From: Balanoglossus misakiensis
Taxonomy: Eukaryota > Hemichordata
Assembly: GCA_040954595.2 (NCBI GenBank)
Contig: CM082592.2
Location: forward strand, 10,788,001 to 10,852,000
Reading direction: 5' to 3'
DNA: 64,000 bases
Shown here: positions 1-11,474 of the stretch, in pieces
How positions within the stretch are numbered: the first letter of the stretch is position 1
Layout: every line of letters begins with the position of its first letter
Program-made: the position numbers and the translations under genes
Notes under the pieces: generated by a model
Database searches by the model: none
What the model was told of the DNA's origin: nothing
What the model saw: the letters and a program-made list of their open reading frames with translations, nothing else

Positions 1-1145
1 TCGAAAACTAATAGGCAGAAAACTGGAATGAGGAATGTAATTCTGTGTATTAGATTCCCCAACATACGTCATCGACTAATCAATAACGGTATCCGCTCAG
101 ATCATGCAATAATTACTAGATCCGACTGATAGACCGCAATTAATCTTCGAATTCCATCAGGATTTTCATTAATAGCATCGTCATGTTACTCGAGGACCGT
201 GCCTCCCAAATTTTCTTGATCTGACTGGAATTTGTTTTTCATCAGCTTCTCCGCTGTATAATTGGAAACGCGGCAGATATGATGGCGTTGAATCTATTGA
301 TGGCGCCCTTCGCGTTTGACTGTCAGAAACTGACGCTGATAAACCCATCTGGACAATAAATCATACATCTATCGTCACAGGAAGCATTTATTCGCTGTCT
401 TTGCTTTGATATGTTCATGGTGCAAAGATATCCCACATCTTCTTGCAAGGTAAAACAGTAAAAACTGATCAGACAGAATATCCTGCATCTTTCTGAGATG
501 TGACTTGACTACAAACACCAACCAATTGCACAACACAATTTTAGCAAGATTTCATTAATATCTCAGAGACCCAGATTACTAAACATTTCAGTGTAACGCC
601 ATTGAGAGACAAAAAATAAATTCTGACACAAAACGCAACATTGCAAACCATATCACTCCGAAAATGCATTCCCAATGCACGACACGAACCAGCCTGTCTC
701 CCACCTGTGACTAATTCCTCTTATAGAGAAGCCCATGTGTGATGACGCAAGCGATTTCTTCCAGGCACCGTTGAAATCCTGAAACAAGCTCTCCCTTGAT
801 TTCCGTATAAAATATAATCTGGGGTCTTCTCTCAAAGAGCCGAAAATACCCCTGTAGATTGAAACTGCCAAAACTGTAACCTCATTTACTGCCAAAATTA
901 CCTGGGCTTACTCGATGATTGAGCGCAAGGGAAACACAAGATCACTTTAGTGTTTTTCGGATGGAGATGAAGACATGAAGGCAGACAGAGTTGAGAAATG
1001 TCGCCAGAGACATGACCTTGAACTGATTCGACTGACAGGTCAAATCTCAGCAGTAGTGCTCCAGACTAGACGCAACTTCACGTGATAAAAGTCTCAAGGA
1101 TGACCTGAGTGTATCTTCAAAGATTTGCGTTCAATTCTGCTTTAC

Positions 1146-1290
1146 ATGATGATGATGCTAACGATGGTGATGATGATGATGATGATGATGGCATTGATGA
1201 TGATGATGATGATGATGGCGATGACAATGATGATGGCAATGATGATGGCAATGATGACGATGGCAATGATGATATGATGATGACGATCAC
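1146..1290. repeat. GAT/GGCAAT microsatellite
   Basis: An imperfect run of GAT triplets interrupted by GGC, AAT and GAC triplets. It produces an Asp-rich open frame on the plus strand that I regard as translated simple repeat, not a gene. Confidence 0.9.
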
Positions 1291-3752
1291 TTAACACACT
1301 GCTATGTATATATACACATATGTATGTGTGTGTATCTTAAGTGGAGCAGCAGTTCTTAGCATCATTGGGAACATAAATCTGCAGGATTACACGCACGACG
1401 AACACAGGAACACAAACACCATCAGAAAATGTATGTGTAAATGCAAAGTAACCTTACATCAATCTGTGAACAGAGATTTTCAGTGATATATAGGTGGAAC
1501 AAGATTCCTCATTGATACCCTTGACTGAAAATATGTCACTTGGGTAGAATCAGGTGAGTCTTGGACAAATTAGATCGCCACAAATCGTGCATATCAATCA
1601 CAGCTCATGCACTCTATAGACAGACACCCTGCGGCTTTTGTGATTTTATGACAGCATACTTCATACTCCATCATGTAATTAGACGCAAGATTTAGGACCC
1701 TGTCTTGCTTGAACTCGCCAAGTGTATGTAATACACGACAGCACAGTACCGACATAAGCTCACTAATATCACACAAATTAATCCACTAAAAGGGAACGTA
1801 GCCCGACAAGAAAGTCCCTTTAAGTCGGATTCTCTGAGCTTTTCAATCAACGTAATTGTCTGCAAGAGTATGATCAAGTCGGCGATGATTATTAGTGGGT
1901 GGATGAAGCGGTCACGTGGGGCCAGGTACTTTCTGGTCCCTGGACGTGTGTCAGGTTTAACAGATGCCCACAGAGAAGGTGACCGAGCTATCAAGACAAT
2001 CAATCATGATAAGCGTATGGCCGTATAACTTTGATCAAACGTGTCAGGCATTTTGATGTTCACTCTTCATTTCACAGTGCTGAGCCTCGGATACTTATGA
2101 TGGTCAGACCGTGGGGTGTATTCAATTTTTTATGACCAAAGTTCAGTCATGCAAGCTTATATGGTCATTTCTCACTTATAGAAACATCCAATATCTACCA
2201 TAGAGACATAAAGAATCCCTGACTTTCCCTTGTTTTCTAAGTCGTCTCTCTACATTAATTTGACTAATCCCAATTTCAACACTCCATTTTCTTCACAATT
2301 CGGTTTATACACAGTCAGCCATGATTTTCAAAGTAGGTTAAAACCATTGTCGTGTAGCCGACATCAATTCCACAAAACAGCATGCTCAATCCAGATGAAA
2401 CGAGTTCTCTGCCGACCTATTTAGAATGTCCTATTAAAACCGCTCGCTTGGGTTCCAACAATCTTTACTGTATGCATGACTCAAACCCTTCATACATTTC
2501 GTACGTTAATTGCTCAGTCAACTTGCCAATCCACAAAAAAACATTCTATACAGTATATGAACATCTGCAACAAAAATTGATCAGCCTACATATTGTGTTT
2601 CTTTCACCTAAAGGTTTACTAACCTATAATGAGCAAAGTCAAGGAGAAGATGTCACGCAGCCCTCAAAAACACCCTTCAATCAGCACAATCGTTTTCAAT
2701 AATTCAGTCTCCTCGTCAAGCAGACAGACTCCCTCAGAAATCGACTAACAAGTATTGATCGCATATGCATAATTAAGAGACAGCTGGTTAGTTCATCTTT
2801 CTTTCAAGTACCGACCCACTGAGTTTATGTCGTTCTTTTTGCTACTTTCTCCCTGCAGACCAGTGATTTACGGATTATATTACAGGTGTACGTGGAAAAC
2901 GTGGAGACTGCCTGGTTGGCAGATTACCATCATCATGCAAACTACTGTTACAGTAGTGAAAACTACACTTAAAATCTAGGGTAATACTCTGCATTGACTG
3001 TTAGCCATCTGCACTGAATACATGTGATTTTAGAAATTGGAATGATGGAACTTGAAGTCCTGTGCGAGCAGGTATCATTATCACCAACGTTCTTTTAGAA
3101 TAAATGCAATTGCTTCGATGTTGACACCAATGCAACAAAAGGTTACTACTTCATTCCGTTTGCTTGTTTAGGTTTTCAGATAGCGCGCAATTTCTCCACC
3201 AGGCAATGATGAAGTTGATCCGCCTCACCTCTAAATTACACATGCCCATATATGGTCAAAAGGACATGATTGGCACAATGTCCACCAAAGAGCTTTGGAA
3301 CTTCTAGATGCCAAAGCTATTTAGTGAGACAGAAGATTTTGTCAGGTGTGTCTGTGTGACTTACCAGAAACTGTACCTTGTTTGTCTGGTGAACCTTCCA
3401 GAATATTCCCTGAGAACACACAGTAAAACCATCAGGGGGTGCATTTCCTATTCTACTCCTACTCTTGCTTAACAGCCTATATCATGAACTTCGCCATTAT
3501 CAGGAATCAACTGGAGTGAAAAAGAAGGTGCATAGGCAACAAGTGTTACCAAAAATTGCAGGAATTATGCTTTCAGCAGATATGTGCATGTATACCTAGA
3601 ATGCTGTTGGTTGTATTCAAGAGGTTCTTGTGTATAATTCCCCAGACCCAAGTCTTGATAGCCTTGTTTTGGGTCTGGGTAACTGAAACCAGGTACCATC
3701 TGTACAAGACTTTAATTCTAATGACTGAAATTCAACCAATTTTGGTATTAAA

Positions 3753-3771
3753 AATAATAATAATAATAATA
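3753..3771. repeat. Short ATA microsatellite
   Basis: About six AAT/ATA units in AT-rich DNA downstream of the ACAD10-like gene. Confidence 0.8.
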
Positions 3772-4409
3772 CTTGATTTGAAATAAAAATAACTGAAATA
3801 CATGCAAAAGAAAATAACTCAATCACTTTTAATGAATGACACAGAACAAATGACATTGCACAGTTAGATGTTATTTTGCTGTTATAAAGTTTTTTACAGT
3901 TTACATTCCAGGAATTCTGAAATCTGTTTTCCTTGGCCTTTTGAACCATCTTTCAATCATATTTGATGCATCTGAAAATGTCAGTTTAAAGTGTGGCTTA
4001 AATTGTTTTTCTTTATGTATACATGTACTCTTTATGATGGTTCAGGCATTCTTTTCCTGCAGCAATTTCCCAGCACTTTTCAAGGCTGTAAATTATTCTG
4101 AACTTCCCTCAACCACACAAGTATAATTAATATAAATGTTTATGTAAATCCGTAAAAGAAAAAGTCTAGAGTATTAAAGATATAAAGTTGTTGATTGTGT
4201 TTTCAAGACTTAAAAGTAATTTTCATCTACAGTAAATTTTCAAAACCCTGTTTTACAATTTTCACCCTAAATTTTGCTCAAAACAAAATTCATTGAAAAG
4301 ATAAAGAAAAGATGAAATTATTTGTGCTTCAGTTTCATAACAGTTTGGTATAATTCTTGGTCTCCATTCTCGTGATACCTCTGCGGTACACTTCATTCAG
4401 ATCACAAAA

Positions 4410-7400
4410 TTACCGAGATTTCCTGAGTTCCATTCTGGCGACCGCTCTGCGGTGAACTTCGTCTGGCCCATCGGCCAATCGGAGGATCCTGGCCCAGGCA
4501 AAGAATGCCGCCATGGGGAAATCATGATTCAGTCCCGCAGCACCATGGGCTTGCATGGATCTGTCAATCACCCGCTGAGCCATGTTTGGAGCGATAATTT
4601 TGATCATGGCTATCTCAGGAGCCGCAACCTGTCAAGAAATAGGACAAGAATTGACAGGTGAAGCAAACCACATTACTAGCAAAGATTTATGCATTTGTAA
4701 ATAAACTTAGAAATTGTAAATGTGTGTTTATACACCATTTTTTGTACATGTATCATGTGAATTCTTCAGTGACTGATACTCATCGAATTCCACAACAATC
4801 AACATGTGACATTTGACATGTATGCAGGTAGGTCTATTGTAGAGATGCAAGATCACACCCTTTACATGAATATATTTATCCACTCACAAAATCAAGGCCT
4901 TACAAGCCAGAGGGATTTAAATTTAATGCATTTCAAACACTTCAATTCAAATGGGGGCATGTCTTTCATCTTATAACATGTAAATTACCTTATTGCCAAC
5001 TGTATCCATGAGATGTGCCGCTTTGAGTGTCAGTAACCTCGACTGTTCGATATCAATTCTAGACTCTGCAATATCTGCTTGTATTGTTCCCTGTTCAACC
5101 AATGGTTTTCCAAATGCAACTCTCTCCTTCACCTGTGTATATTAGCAGAACAATAATTTTCATTAATGGCAATGAACGCAGTTTTTCAGCACTGAAATGT
5201 CACAATGTTTTGTAAATGTTGCCAAAGGAAATAATACAGTAGAATAATATAGGTAACCTCACAAATTATGACCATGTAAGTGTACAATGGGGGCGCTGTG
5301 CACAGCATATCCTACACTCTTATAATATGCCACCATGAGAAGAAATACTCTGATTTCTGTATTGCAGACTTACTCTTTTTATCATCAATTCCAGAGATCT
5401 TTCAGCATATCCAATTAGTCTCATACAGTGATGTATGCGTCCTGGTCCAAGACGACCCTGTTAAGAAACAAAGACTAAATCACACATGACAACAAAAATG
5501 ACTTTATATATTGTTTTTCATAGCATGATCCTGTCATATTGGAATGCAGATGACAAATTGCATTCAGTGGATAAATGTAAATTTCTCTTCCTGAAATTGA
5601 TGTGTTCGTGTATAAACCCACCTGTGCAATTTCAAAACCTCTTCCTTCACCTAGCAACAGGTTTGATGCAGGCACCCGAACATTTTCAAAGACAACTTCT
5701 CCATGTCCAGCTGGTGAATCCTGATAGCCGAAGACTGAGAGCGGACGAATAACTTTTACGCCTAGAAGGAGACAAAACACTTTTGAGCATCAGATGCAGT
5801 AGCTAGGACATACATTTACATTTTCAACATGTGAATCATGTAAAGTGAATCATTTCTACATTGCATATGCTGTAGCAAGACAGAATAAAATCTTACCTGG
5901 ACTGTCCATAGGAACCAAAATCATGGATTGCTGTACATGTCTGGCACCACCTGGGTCTGTCTTTCCCATGAATATTATCAATTTACATCTGGGATCCAGC
6001 GCTCCAGATGTCCACCATTTTCTACCATTCAACACGTATTCTCCACCGTCTCTTTCAATTGATGATCTGATGTTTGTGGCATCTGAAGACGCTACCTGTA
6101 AATGCAAGCTGGTGTCAGAACAGCGCATTGTATGAATAAAGTTCTTTCTTGGGACAGAGCGCAATCTCGAAAGTGCTGGTGGGTGTGCTCACAAAACTAG
6201 AATAGATTATGGTCAGGCATCAAAAGACGCAAAGCTGATGCTCACTAAATTTGTCTAGACCGACTTACCTCTGGTTCTGTCATTGCAAAGCAAGATCGTA
6301 TCTTTCCTTCCAGTAATGGCGTCAACCACTCTTTTTTCTGTTCCTCTGTTCCATATTTCACCAACACTTCCATGTTACCAGTATCAGGGGCAGAACAGTT
6401 GAAAACCTTTTCAGGAATTAAAAGTCAGATAAAAAATAGAATAATCCCATACAATTATTACCTAGACAGCTGATACCAAGACAGTTAAATCACAAAACTG
6501 ATGTGTCTTCTTGAACTAACACCTACATGTATCTCTATACTGGAAAGATAACAAATTTCACATCTACATCTATGTGCAATAACATTCAGATGAAAACCAA
6601 TCCAGAATTTTGCTCACCTCTGGAGCAATCAATGATCTTCCCATGCTTTCACAAATGAAAGCATATTCCACATTGGTAAGTCCGGCTCCATACTTGCATT
6701 CCGGATCACTCTCTCTCGGAAGGAACAAATTCCACAACCCTTCGGATTTTGCCTTTTCCTGTTCAGAGCAAAAAGCCACAAGGTGGTCACTCACAGCAGT
6801 TGAGGACTAGAAAAATTTTGCTTGAGTGAAAAAAGCTATCAACATGTAATTGCACATAAAAATACCAAAATTTCAGACAATACATCTGTACATGTTATCA
6901 GAAGCCAATACAGGCCACGATTTTCATGTAAACATTGTGGTGATATACCTTCAGTTCCTCCATGATCGGATGAATAGTCCATCTGTCTTCAGACATCTGA
7001 TGTTCCACCAATTCTTTCTCGCGTGGAGTCACATATTCCTCGATGAAATCTGTCACTCTCTGGTGGAGTTTTTGTACGTGTTCTGGTAGGGCCGACTTCA
7101 GGATTGGGAGCAAACCTGTCGACCAATACACACAACCACAGTAATTAGTCAAATGGAAATGGTTACGAAACAAGATACATGTAAAGTGTACCGGTAGTTC
7201 TAAACACACAGCTTTAATACACAGATTTTGATGAAATTGAATTCAGTCTTACCAAGCGAAGTAGTGCTAGCTCCACTATCTGTGGAATAATGTCTCTTGA
7301 CCGGATGTGCACTTGAAGTGGAGTAACGTTTTCTTCCACCTTGATTCCATGTCTTGGCCGTCTTTTCTTGAGACAGCAGCTTGGAATCATGCTTCTCGGC

Positions 7401-7474
7401 ATACTTCCAAGCCAGGTTGGCCATTTGGTCAGCCATGGCACCAACTGCTTTGGCTTTGGTGGAGGTTGCCTGCC
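4410..7474 (-). CDS. ACAD10: ACAD10 exons 9-17: linker and acyl-CoA dehydrogenase domain
   Basis: Exon 9 (7474-7253) encodes a Lys/Ser/Thr-rich linker, likely flexible. Exons 10-17 encode the dehydrogenase, about residues 650-1075: an N-terminal helical region ([17 protein letters not shown]), [15 protein letters not shown], the FAD-contacting FAMTEPE segment, [11 protein letters not shown], the [10 protein letters not shown] helix, ERVAFGKPL, and the C-terminal signature around AHGAAG and [18 protein letters not shown]. These match the long-chain ACAD10/11 branch. The tail ends in KSR, not a clear peroxisomal SKL-type signal, which agrees with the mitochondrial leader. Confidence 0.93.
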
Positions 7475-10400
7475 CTATGATTTCAGATGGAAAAGGTTTT
7501 AGTATTGGTCTGGTAGTTTCCATGAAACATTAGCCAACACAAGTGACCTTAAACAGACCTATATCTGCCAGTCCTTTATTACCCAAACCAACACTCACCA
7601 TTTAAATAAAAAAAGTATGATGTCACTGACCTTGCATGGACCTCTTATAAACTCCCTGTAAGATGGCAGCAATTCTGAAGAAACAGAAAGCCATGTGGAC
7701 ATCGATATTTTCCACATTAGTCAATCCAGTATGTCTGCAGTATTCTTCAATAAACTCTTCCATAGTATGAATGCCCATAGCTTTTAAATCCCCGTCTTTG
7801 AGTCCTGTGTGAAGAGGTATTTGACCATTTAAACATTCAACCATGAAGTAAACACACCACTGATCATTCACATGGTTATATCGCTAATCTATAAGTTTGT
7901 TGTGCCACTGCATGCTAGTGTTATGCATGCAAGTGTGCCTGATGTGTATACTCATGAATATGCTTGCAAACATCATGAAAAAATGCGCATTTTAACTGTA
8001 TGTTAGCATTCTGTGAAACTGTGAACATGCCATGATGGTCCTACCTGGGATAACTTTGTTATCTGAATCAAAATCATAAACTATGCAAGCATAAGCCAGG
8101 TCTGATATGGGGTCACCAAGGGTTGACAGTTCCCAGTCTAATATGGCCAGCACCTCTGCTTTGGTTGGGTGAAAGATCAAATTATCCAGTCTGAAGTCCC
8201 CATGTACAACTGAGGTTTTGTCTGTTTCTGGATAATTCTGTGGTAGCCACTTCATCAACTTATCCATGGCAGGTATTTCATGAGTTTTACTGACTTCATA
8301 CTGTTTTGACCATCTCTCAGTTTGACGCTTGACATAATTACCTGTGAATGAATAAATGAATGAATGAAGAATAAATGAAAAGGTAATATGTACAACAGAC
8401 AGAGGTAGATAGACAGATAGATAGATAGTTCACATACCGTGTTTGCCAAACTTTGCGAGGCCTGCCTTCTCAACATCCACAAGATGAATTTGACTGAGTA
8501 CTTTACAGATTTCTGAGTAGATCTCACTTCTTTCTTCTTTGCTCATGTCAGGCAAAGTGCAATTTTCGAAGATCCTCCCTCTGACGTATTCCATGATATA
8601 AAAAGGTGTTCCAATGATGCTATGTATAGAAAAAATACATGCATACAGCTTGATATTTTTAACAATTGTACAAGTGATAATCATGTGCACAACGTAAGCA
8701 ACCTTATTGACATTAGAGATACAAAGTTTTTTACTTTTCTACTTGCTTGAGGCATATACAAGTTAAGCATTTAGCATATAGGACACATGATTAATTTCCC
8801 AAGTATACCAGTATGCCACTCACAAGTAATACCGGTATATCTTACCTACTGTCTTCACACAGGTCAATGACCTTCGGTACAGGCACGCCAGATTCTCCCA
8901 TTGCTTTCATCACCTGATACTCTCTTTCCACGGCGTGAGCTGACGGAAGCAGCTTTCCCGGTGGTTTCTTCCGTAACACCAATTCCCGACCTCCGTATCC
9001 GATGTAATACGTTGGGTTGGACTGACCGTGTTTGAATTCCCGGATGTTTGGAGATTCCTGGGAGGTGATTCCCAGTTTACTGTCAAGATATGCGACAAGC
9101 GAGTCCGTTGGAAGCTCCATACCTTTCCTGACAGCAATGGTACCTTGGACGTACCCAGACAACGGTAAACTAAGAATTTCACTCAGCTCCTTCAAGGCTA
9201 CATTTATATCTTTGACCTAAAAACAGAGAAAGAACTTTGAGAAATATAGAATATTACCAAATCAATACTTTGGTTAAGTAAAAGGCATTAGTGTAAAACA
9301 AGACTGGTTTCGTTTTTTTAAATCAATTTTTCATATACATTTTCTATCATTTCACTTATACAACGCAGGACGCAAGAGTCAATACTCAATGTACATATGC
9401 ATTTGCTATCAACAAAGCCTGAGACATAATATTACGAAATATCCCTTTGCATGATTGAATGTTTTACAGGCACTTTCTGAATGAAATATTCCCTGACAAT
9501 ACCTGGATTGTTCTGATGCCAACTTCAGCTGCTCCCTTCAAATAAACGCTAATGTCATCAAGAAAGACAGTCTCCTCTGGACTAACTCCTAGTTTTTCTA
9601 AACACAGTTGATAGATTTTGTGATTTGGTTTCTTCATCTTCACCAGGGCCGACTCAACCACCTGAGAAATCAAGGAATTGACTGTGATAAAAGGACATCA
9701 ACAAAATGGAGGAATTAAATCTCTCATGAATGAGATTTTATAATTCAGAATATCTTCTCCATTCCTAATGCACTATATCTATAAAAAGTACATGTACTTA
9801 CAACATCAAAATGTTTCTCTTCTACAGGTCTCAGCGACTTTCCATCAGGGTGAACCCAATTATTGGTCAATAATGCTGTCTTAATGCCCTCTGCTCGTAA
9901 ACACGCCAGAGCATCTAAAACTTGTGGGAATGGTTCTGATGCGTGTCTCTTGTAATGTGGCAGCAAATCAGATACGGACACACGTTTTCCAAGCTTATCA
10001 ATGACAAACAAAAGAAAGTGACATTACATATGAAATACTGATCTAAGAATTGAATCTGACACTCATGGGAAAAACCATGGTGTAAATGATCTTGTATCTC
10101 TCTGAGATTATTAGCTTAACCAAGTCATATCAAAACAATCCGCTGATCAACTTCTTTCCTTACCACATTAGCACATTCGTCACCGAATGGTTCCACAAAT
10201 GTCGCTGAGTTCAGTTCTCCTCTAAGCAGCCTTGACCAAGCACCTTCTTCACCACCGTGGATTAGAACTTTAACAAAAGAACCTTCAGGAATGCCAAGTC
10301 TGTTCTCTAGAGCTGAAAATGATAGACAAGCTACTGTAAAAGGTGTTTGTGGTGGTTGTCATTTTTGACAATAAATGACAAGCAATTGCCTTGATCTGCC

Positions 10401-10644
10401 ATAAATTTTCTGAGTAAAATCAAACCAGAATCAATGACCTACATTTAAAGACTGCAACTGGACCAGGTATAACAACACCTCCCATGTCAAAGATCACAGC
10501 TGAAGTCTTATTCCGGACCTGCATTCCATGGTTTCTGATCACATCGTCTCTTCTCTGGAAAAATGTCCAATTCCGGCTGGTCTGCACCCCGCACAGAGGT
10601 CCAACCCTCTGATGGAGCTGACGGAATGATGCCAGAATTCTCAT
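4410..10644 (-). CDS. ACAD10: ACAD10-like trifunctional protein (HAD + APH-like kinase + acyl-CoA dehydrogenase), 17 exons
   Basis: Complete spliced gene. Exons in order on the minus strand: 10644-10443, 10312-10164, 9993-9802, 9661-9503, 9216-8846, 8619-8438, 8341-8045, 7804-7631, 7474-7253, 7115-6949, 6806-6618, 6406-6269, 6095-5897, 5761-5622, 5457-5374, 5132-4989, 4628-4410. All have GT/AG ends and compatible phases, giving 1,075 codons plus a TAA stop, close to the length of vertebrate ACAD10. The domain order (HAD hydrolase, aminoglycoside-phosphotransferase-like kinase, acyl-CoA dehydrogenase) is diagnostic of ACAD10; ACAD11 lacks the HAD part. The first 31 residues hold several Arg and no acidic residue, a typical mitochondrial presequence. 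Expected role: mitochondrial oxidation of unusual fatty acids; the family is thought to phosphorylate and then process 4-hydroxy acyl-CoAs. No frameshift or stop was seen. It is transcribed divergently from the giant vWD gene. Confidence 0.93.
7631..9216 (-). CDS. ACAD10: ACAD10 exons 5-8: APH-like kinase domain
   Basis: About residues 235-575. Exon 5 (9216-8846) has the nucleotide-binding lobe with [19 protein letters not shown] and a downstream Glu helix ([11 protein letters not shown]). Exon 6 (8619-8438) has the hinge-like [10 protein letters not shown]. Exon 7 (8341-8045) has the catalytic loop [15 protein letters not shown] and the metal-binding [13 protein letters not shown], both textbook motifs of the APH/choline-kinase family. 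Exon 8 (7804-7631) completes the helical lobe. All motif residues expected for an active kinase are present. The intron between exons 6 and 7 holds two microsatellites. Confidence 0.92.
8346..8428. repeat. AATG/AATAA and GATA microsatellites in an ACAD10 intron
   Basis: Two short simple repeats, a GAAT/AAATG run at 8346-8380 and a GATA run at 8404-8428, inside the intron between kinase exons 6 and 7. Confidence 0.85.
9503..10644 (-). CDS. ACAD10: ACAD10 exons 1-4: mitochondrial leader and HAD-like hydrolase domain
   Basis: Residues 1 to about 234. The ATG at 10644 opens a basic leader ([13 protein letters not shown]...). HAD motif I follows as AVIFDMGGV: the nucleophile Asp is present but the usual second Asp is Gly, as in human ACAD10 by recollection. 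Exon 3 carries the motif II region (TALLTNNW). Exon 4 carries the motif III Lys ([10 protein letters not shown]) and the motif IV acidic pair (VFLDD). The domain keeps its fold signature, but phosphatase activity is doubtful without the second motif I Asp. Confidence 0.9.
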
Positions 10645-10988
10645 TTTTCTTTTTTTCCCTGCATGAATGATAAAAGAGCTATTCTGATTTTACAATGAAA
10701 TACAAAGGGACAAATGCCCTTCATTTTGACTTTGACTCAAACCCAAAAAACCTTTTAAGTATTTATTTCTTTATTGCCTGTTTTTACTAATGTATTATTT
10801 CAGATAATTCCCAGGGTTCATATCAGTTCATGAGTATAGTTTCAAATTTCTCCAAGGTAACTTGAATAACCCGCAGCCATGCATTATATTATAAGTGCAT
10901 TGTGTATAACTGCTCCTGGTGACCTTTGAATTGTTCATAGGTTATCAGCTACAGCAGCTTAATGCCCAAAACCAGGCAAGAGACAGAT

Positions 10989-11018
10989 TGAATGCAATGC
11001 AATGCAGTGAAATGCAAC
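10989..11018. repeat. AATGC simple repeat
   Basis: Imperfect direct repeats of AATGC/AATGCAGTGA, about 350 bases upstream of the ACAD10 start codon. Confidence 0.7.
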
Positions 11019-11078
11019 ACAGAAATGTATTAATGTACTGTTGTGCACAGCAGACGACAGAGTAAACATATGCCAAAA

Positions 11079-11104
11079 GGGGGCGTGGCAGAAAGGGGCG
11101 TGGC
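11079..11104 (-). promoter_or_regulatory. Paired GC boxes, candidate ACAD10 promoter element
   Basis: Two copies of GGGGCGTGGC lie 16 bases apart (11079-11089 and 11095-11104), 435-460 bases upstream of the ACAD10 start codon. The motif resembles SP/KLF-type GC or CACC boxes. The repetition is seen; promoter function is inference, and no transcription start can be fixed. Confidence 0.35.
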
Positions 11105-11411
11105 ACCTAAATTTGTTTCCGATACCAGGTTTGTGAGCACAGTTTGCGCTTGGCTTGTCTGTGCCTGACAGGCCATACCTTGCCCTCTCCTCCGAGGCCT
11201 AATGACTAGCTGCAGTGCCACAGCACGTGTTTGTGTTAATGTTCGTGTATAAAGCCTTGAACTAAAGCAAATTCGTCGCTTCCTGAACCACAAGTCGTGG
11301 CCATGGTTGTAGACAACATACTGCGCACTGAAAAGTGTACAAACCTTAGCAAGATGCTGAATTTGCTATTTCTTTTAACGAAGGTCGCATCCTGTCTCCA
11401 GCTCACTCAGT

Positions 11412-11474
11412 TGACCCAAACCTTAGACGACAGTTCAAAGGGCTATGACCTGAAGTGACCCCGAACTCGGGTCA
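11412..11474. promoter_or_regulatory. Cluster of nuclear-receptor-like half sites (includes a DR4)
   Basis: Four TGACCY / RGGTCA hexamers fall within 63 bases: TGACCC at 11412, TGACCT at 11446, TGACCC at 11456 and, inverted, GGGTCA at 11469. The middle pair is a direct repeat with four-base spacing (DR4); the last two form an everted pair. It lies about 0.8 kb upstream of a lipid-oxidation gene. Such genes are often controlled by nuclear receptors, so a role is plausible, but hexamers also occur by chance. Confidence 0.3.

Larger units (their letters stand above)
1..4409. other. Left flank without a recognisable gene
   Basis: No open frame here resembles a known protein or joins into a spliced model on either strand. 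It contains a GAT-rich microsatellite (1146-1290), a short ATA repeat (3753-3771) and AT-rich sequence. The right end should include the 3' UTR of the minus-strand ACAD10-like gene, whose stop codon is at 4410-4412. The only polyadenylation-like hexamer noticed is a minus-strand ATTAAA at 3828-3833, which is weak evidence. Confidence 0.6.

Noticed and set aside
1109-1294. Asp-rich open frame
   Set aside because: It is translated GAT microsatellite with no flanking coding sequence.
2382-2702. 106-codon open frame in the left flank
   Set aside because: No domain, no splice partners and no similarity that I recognise.
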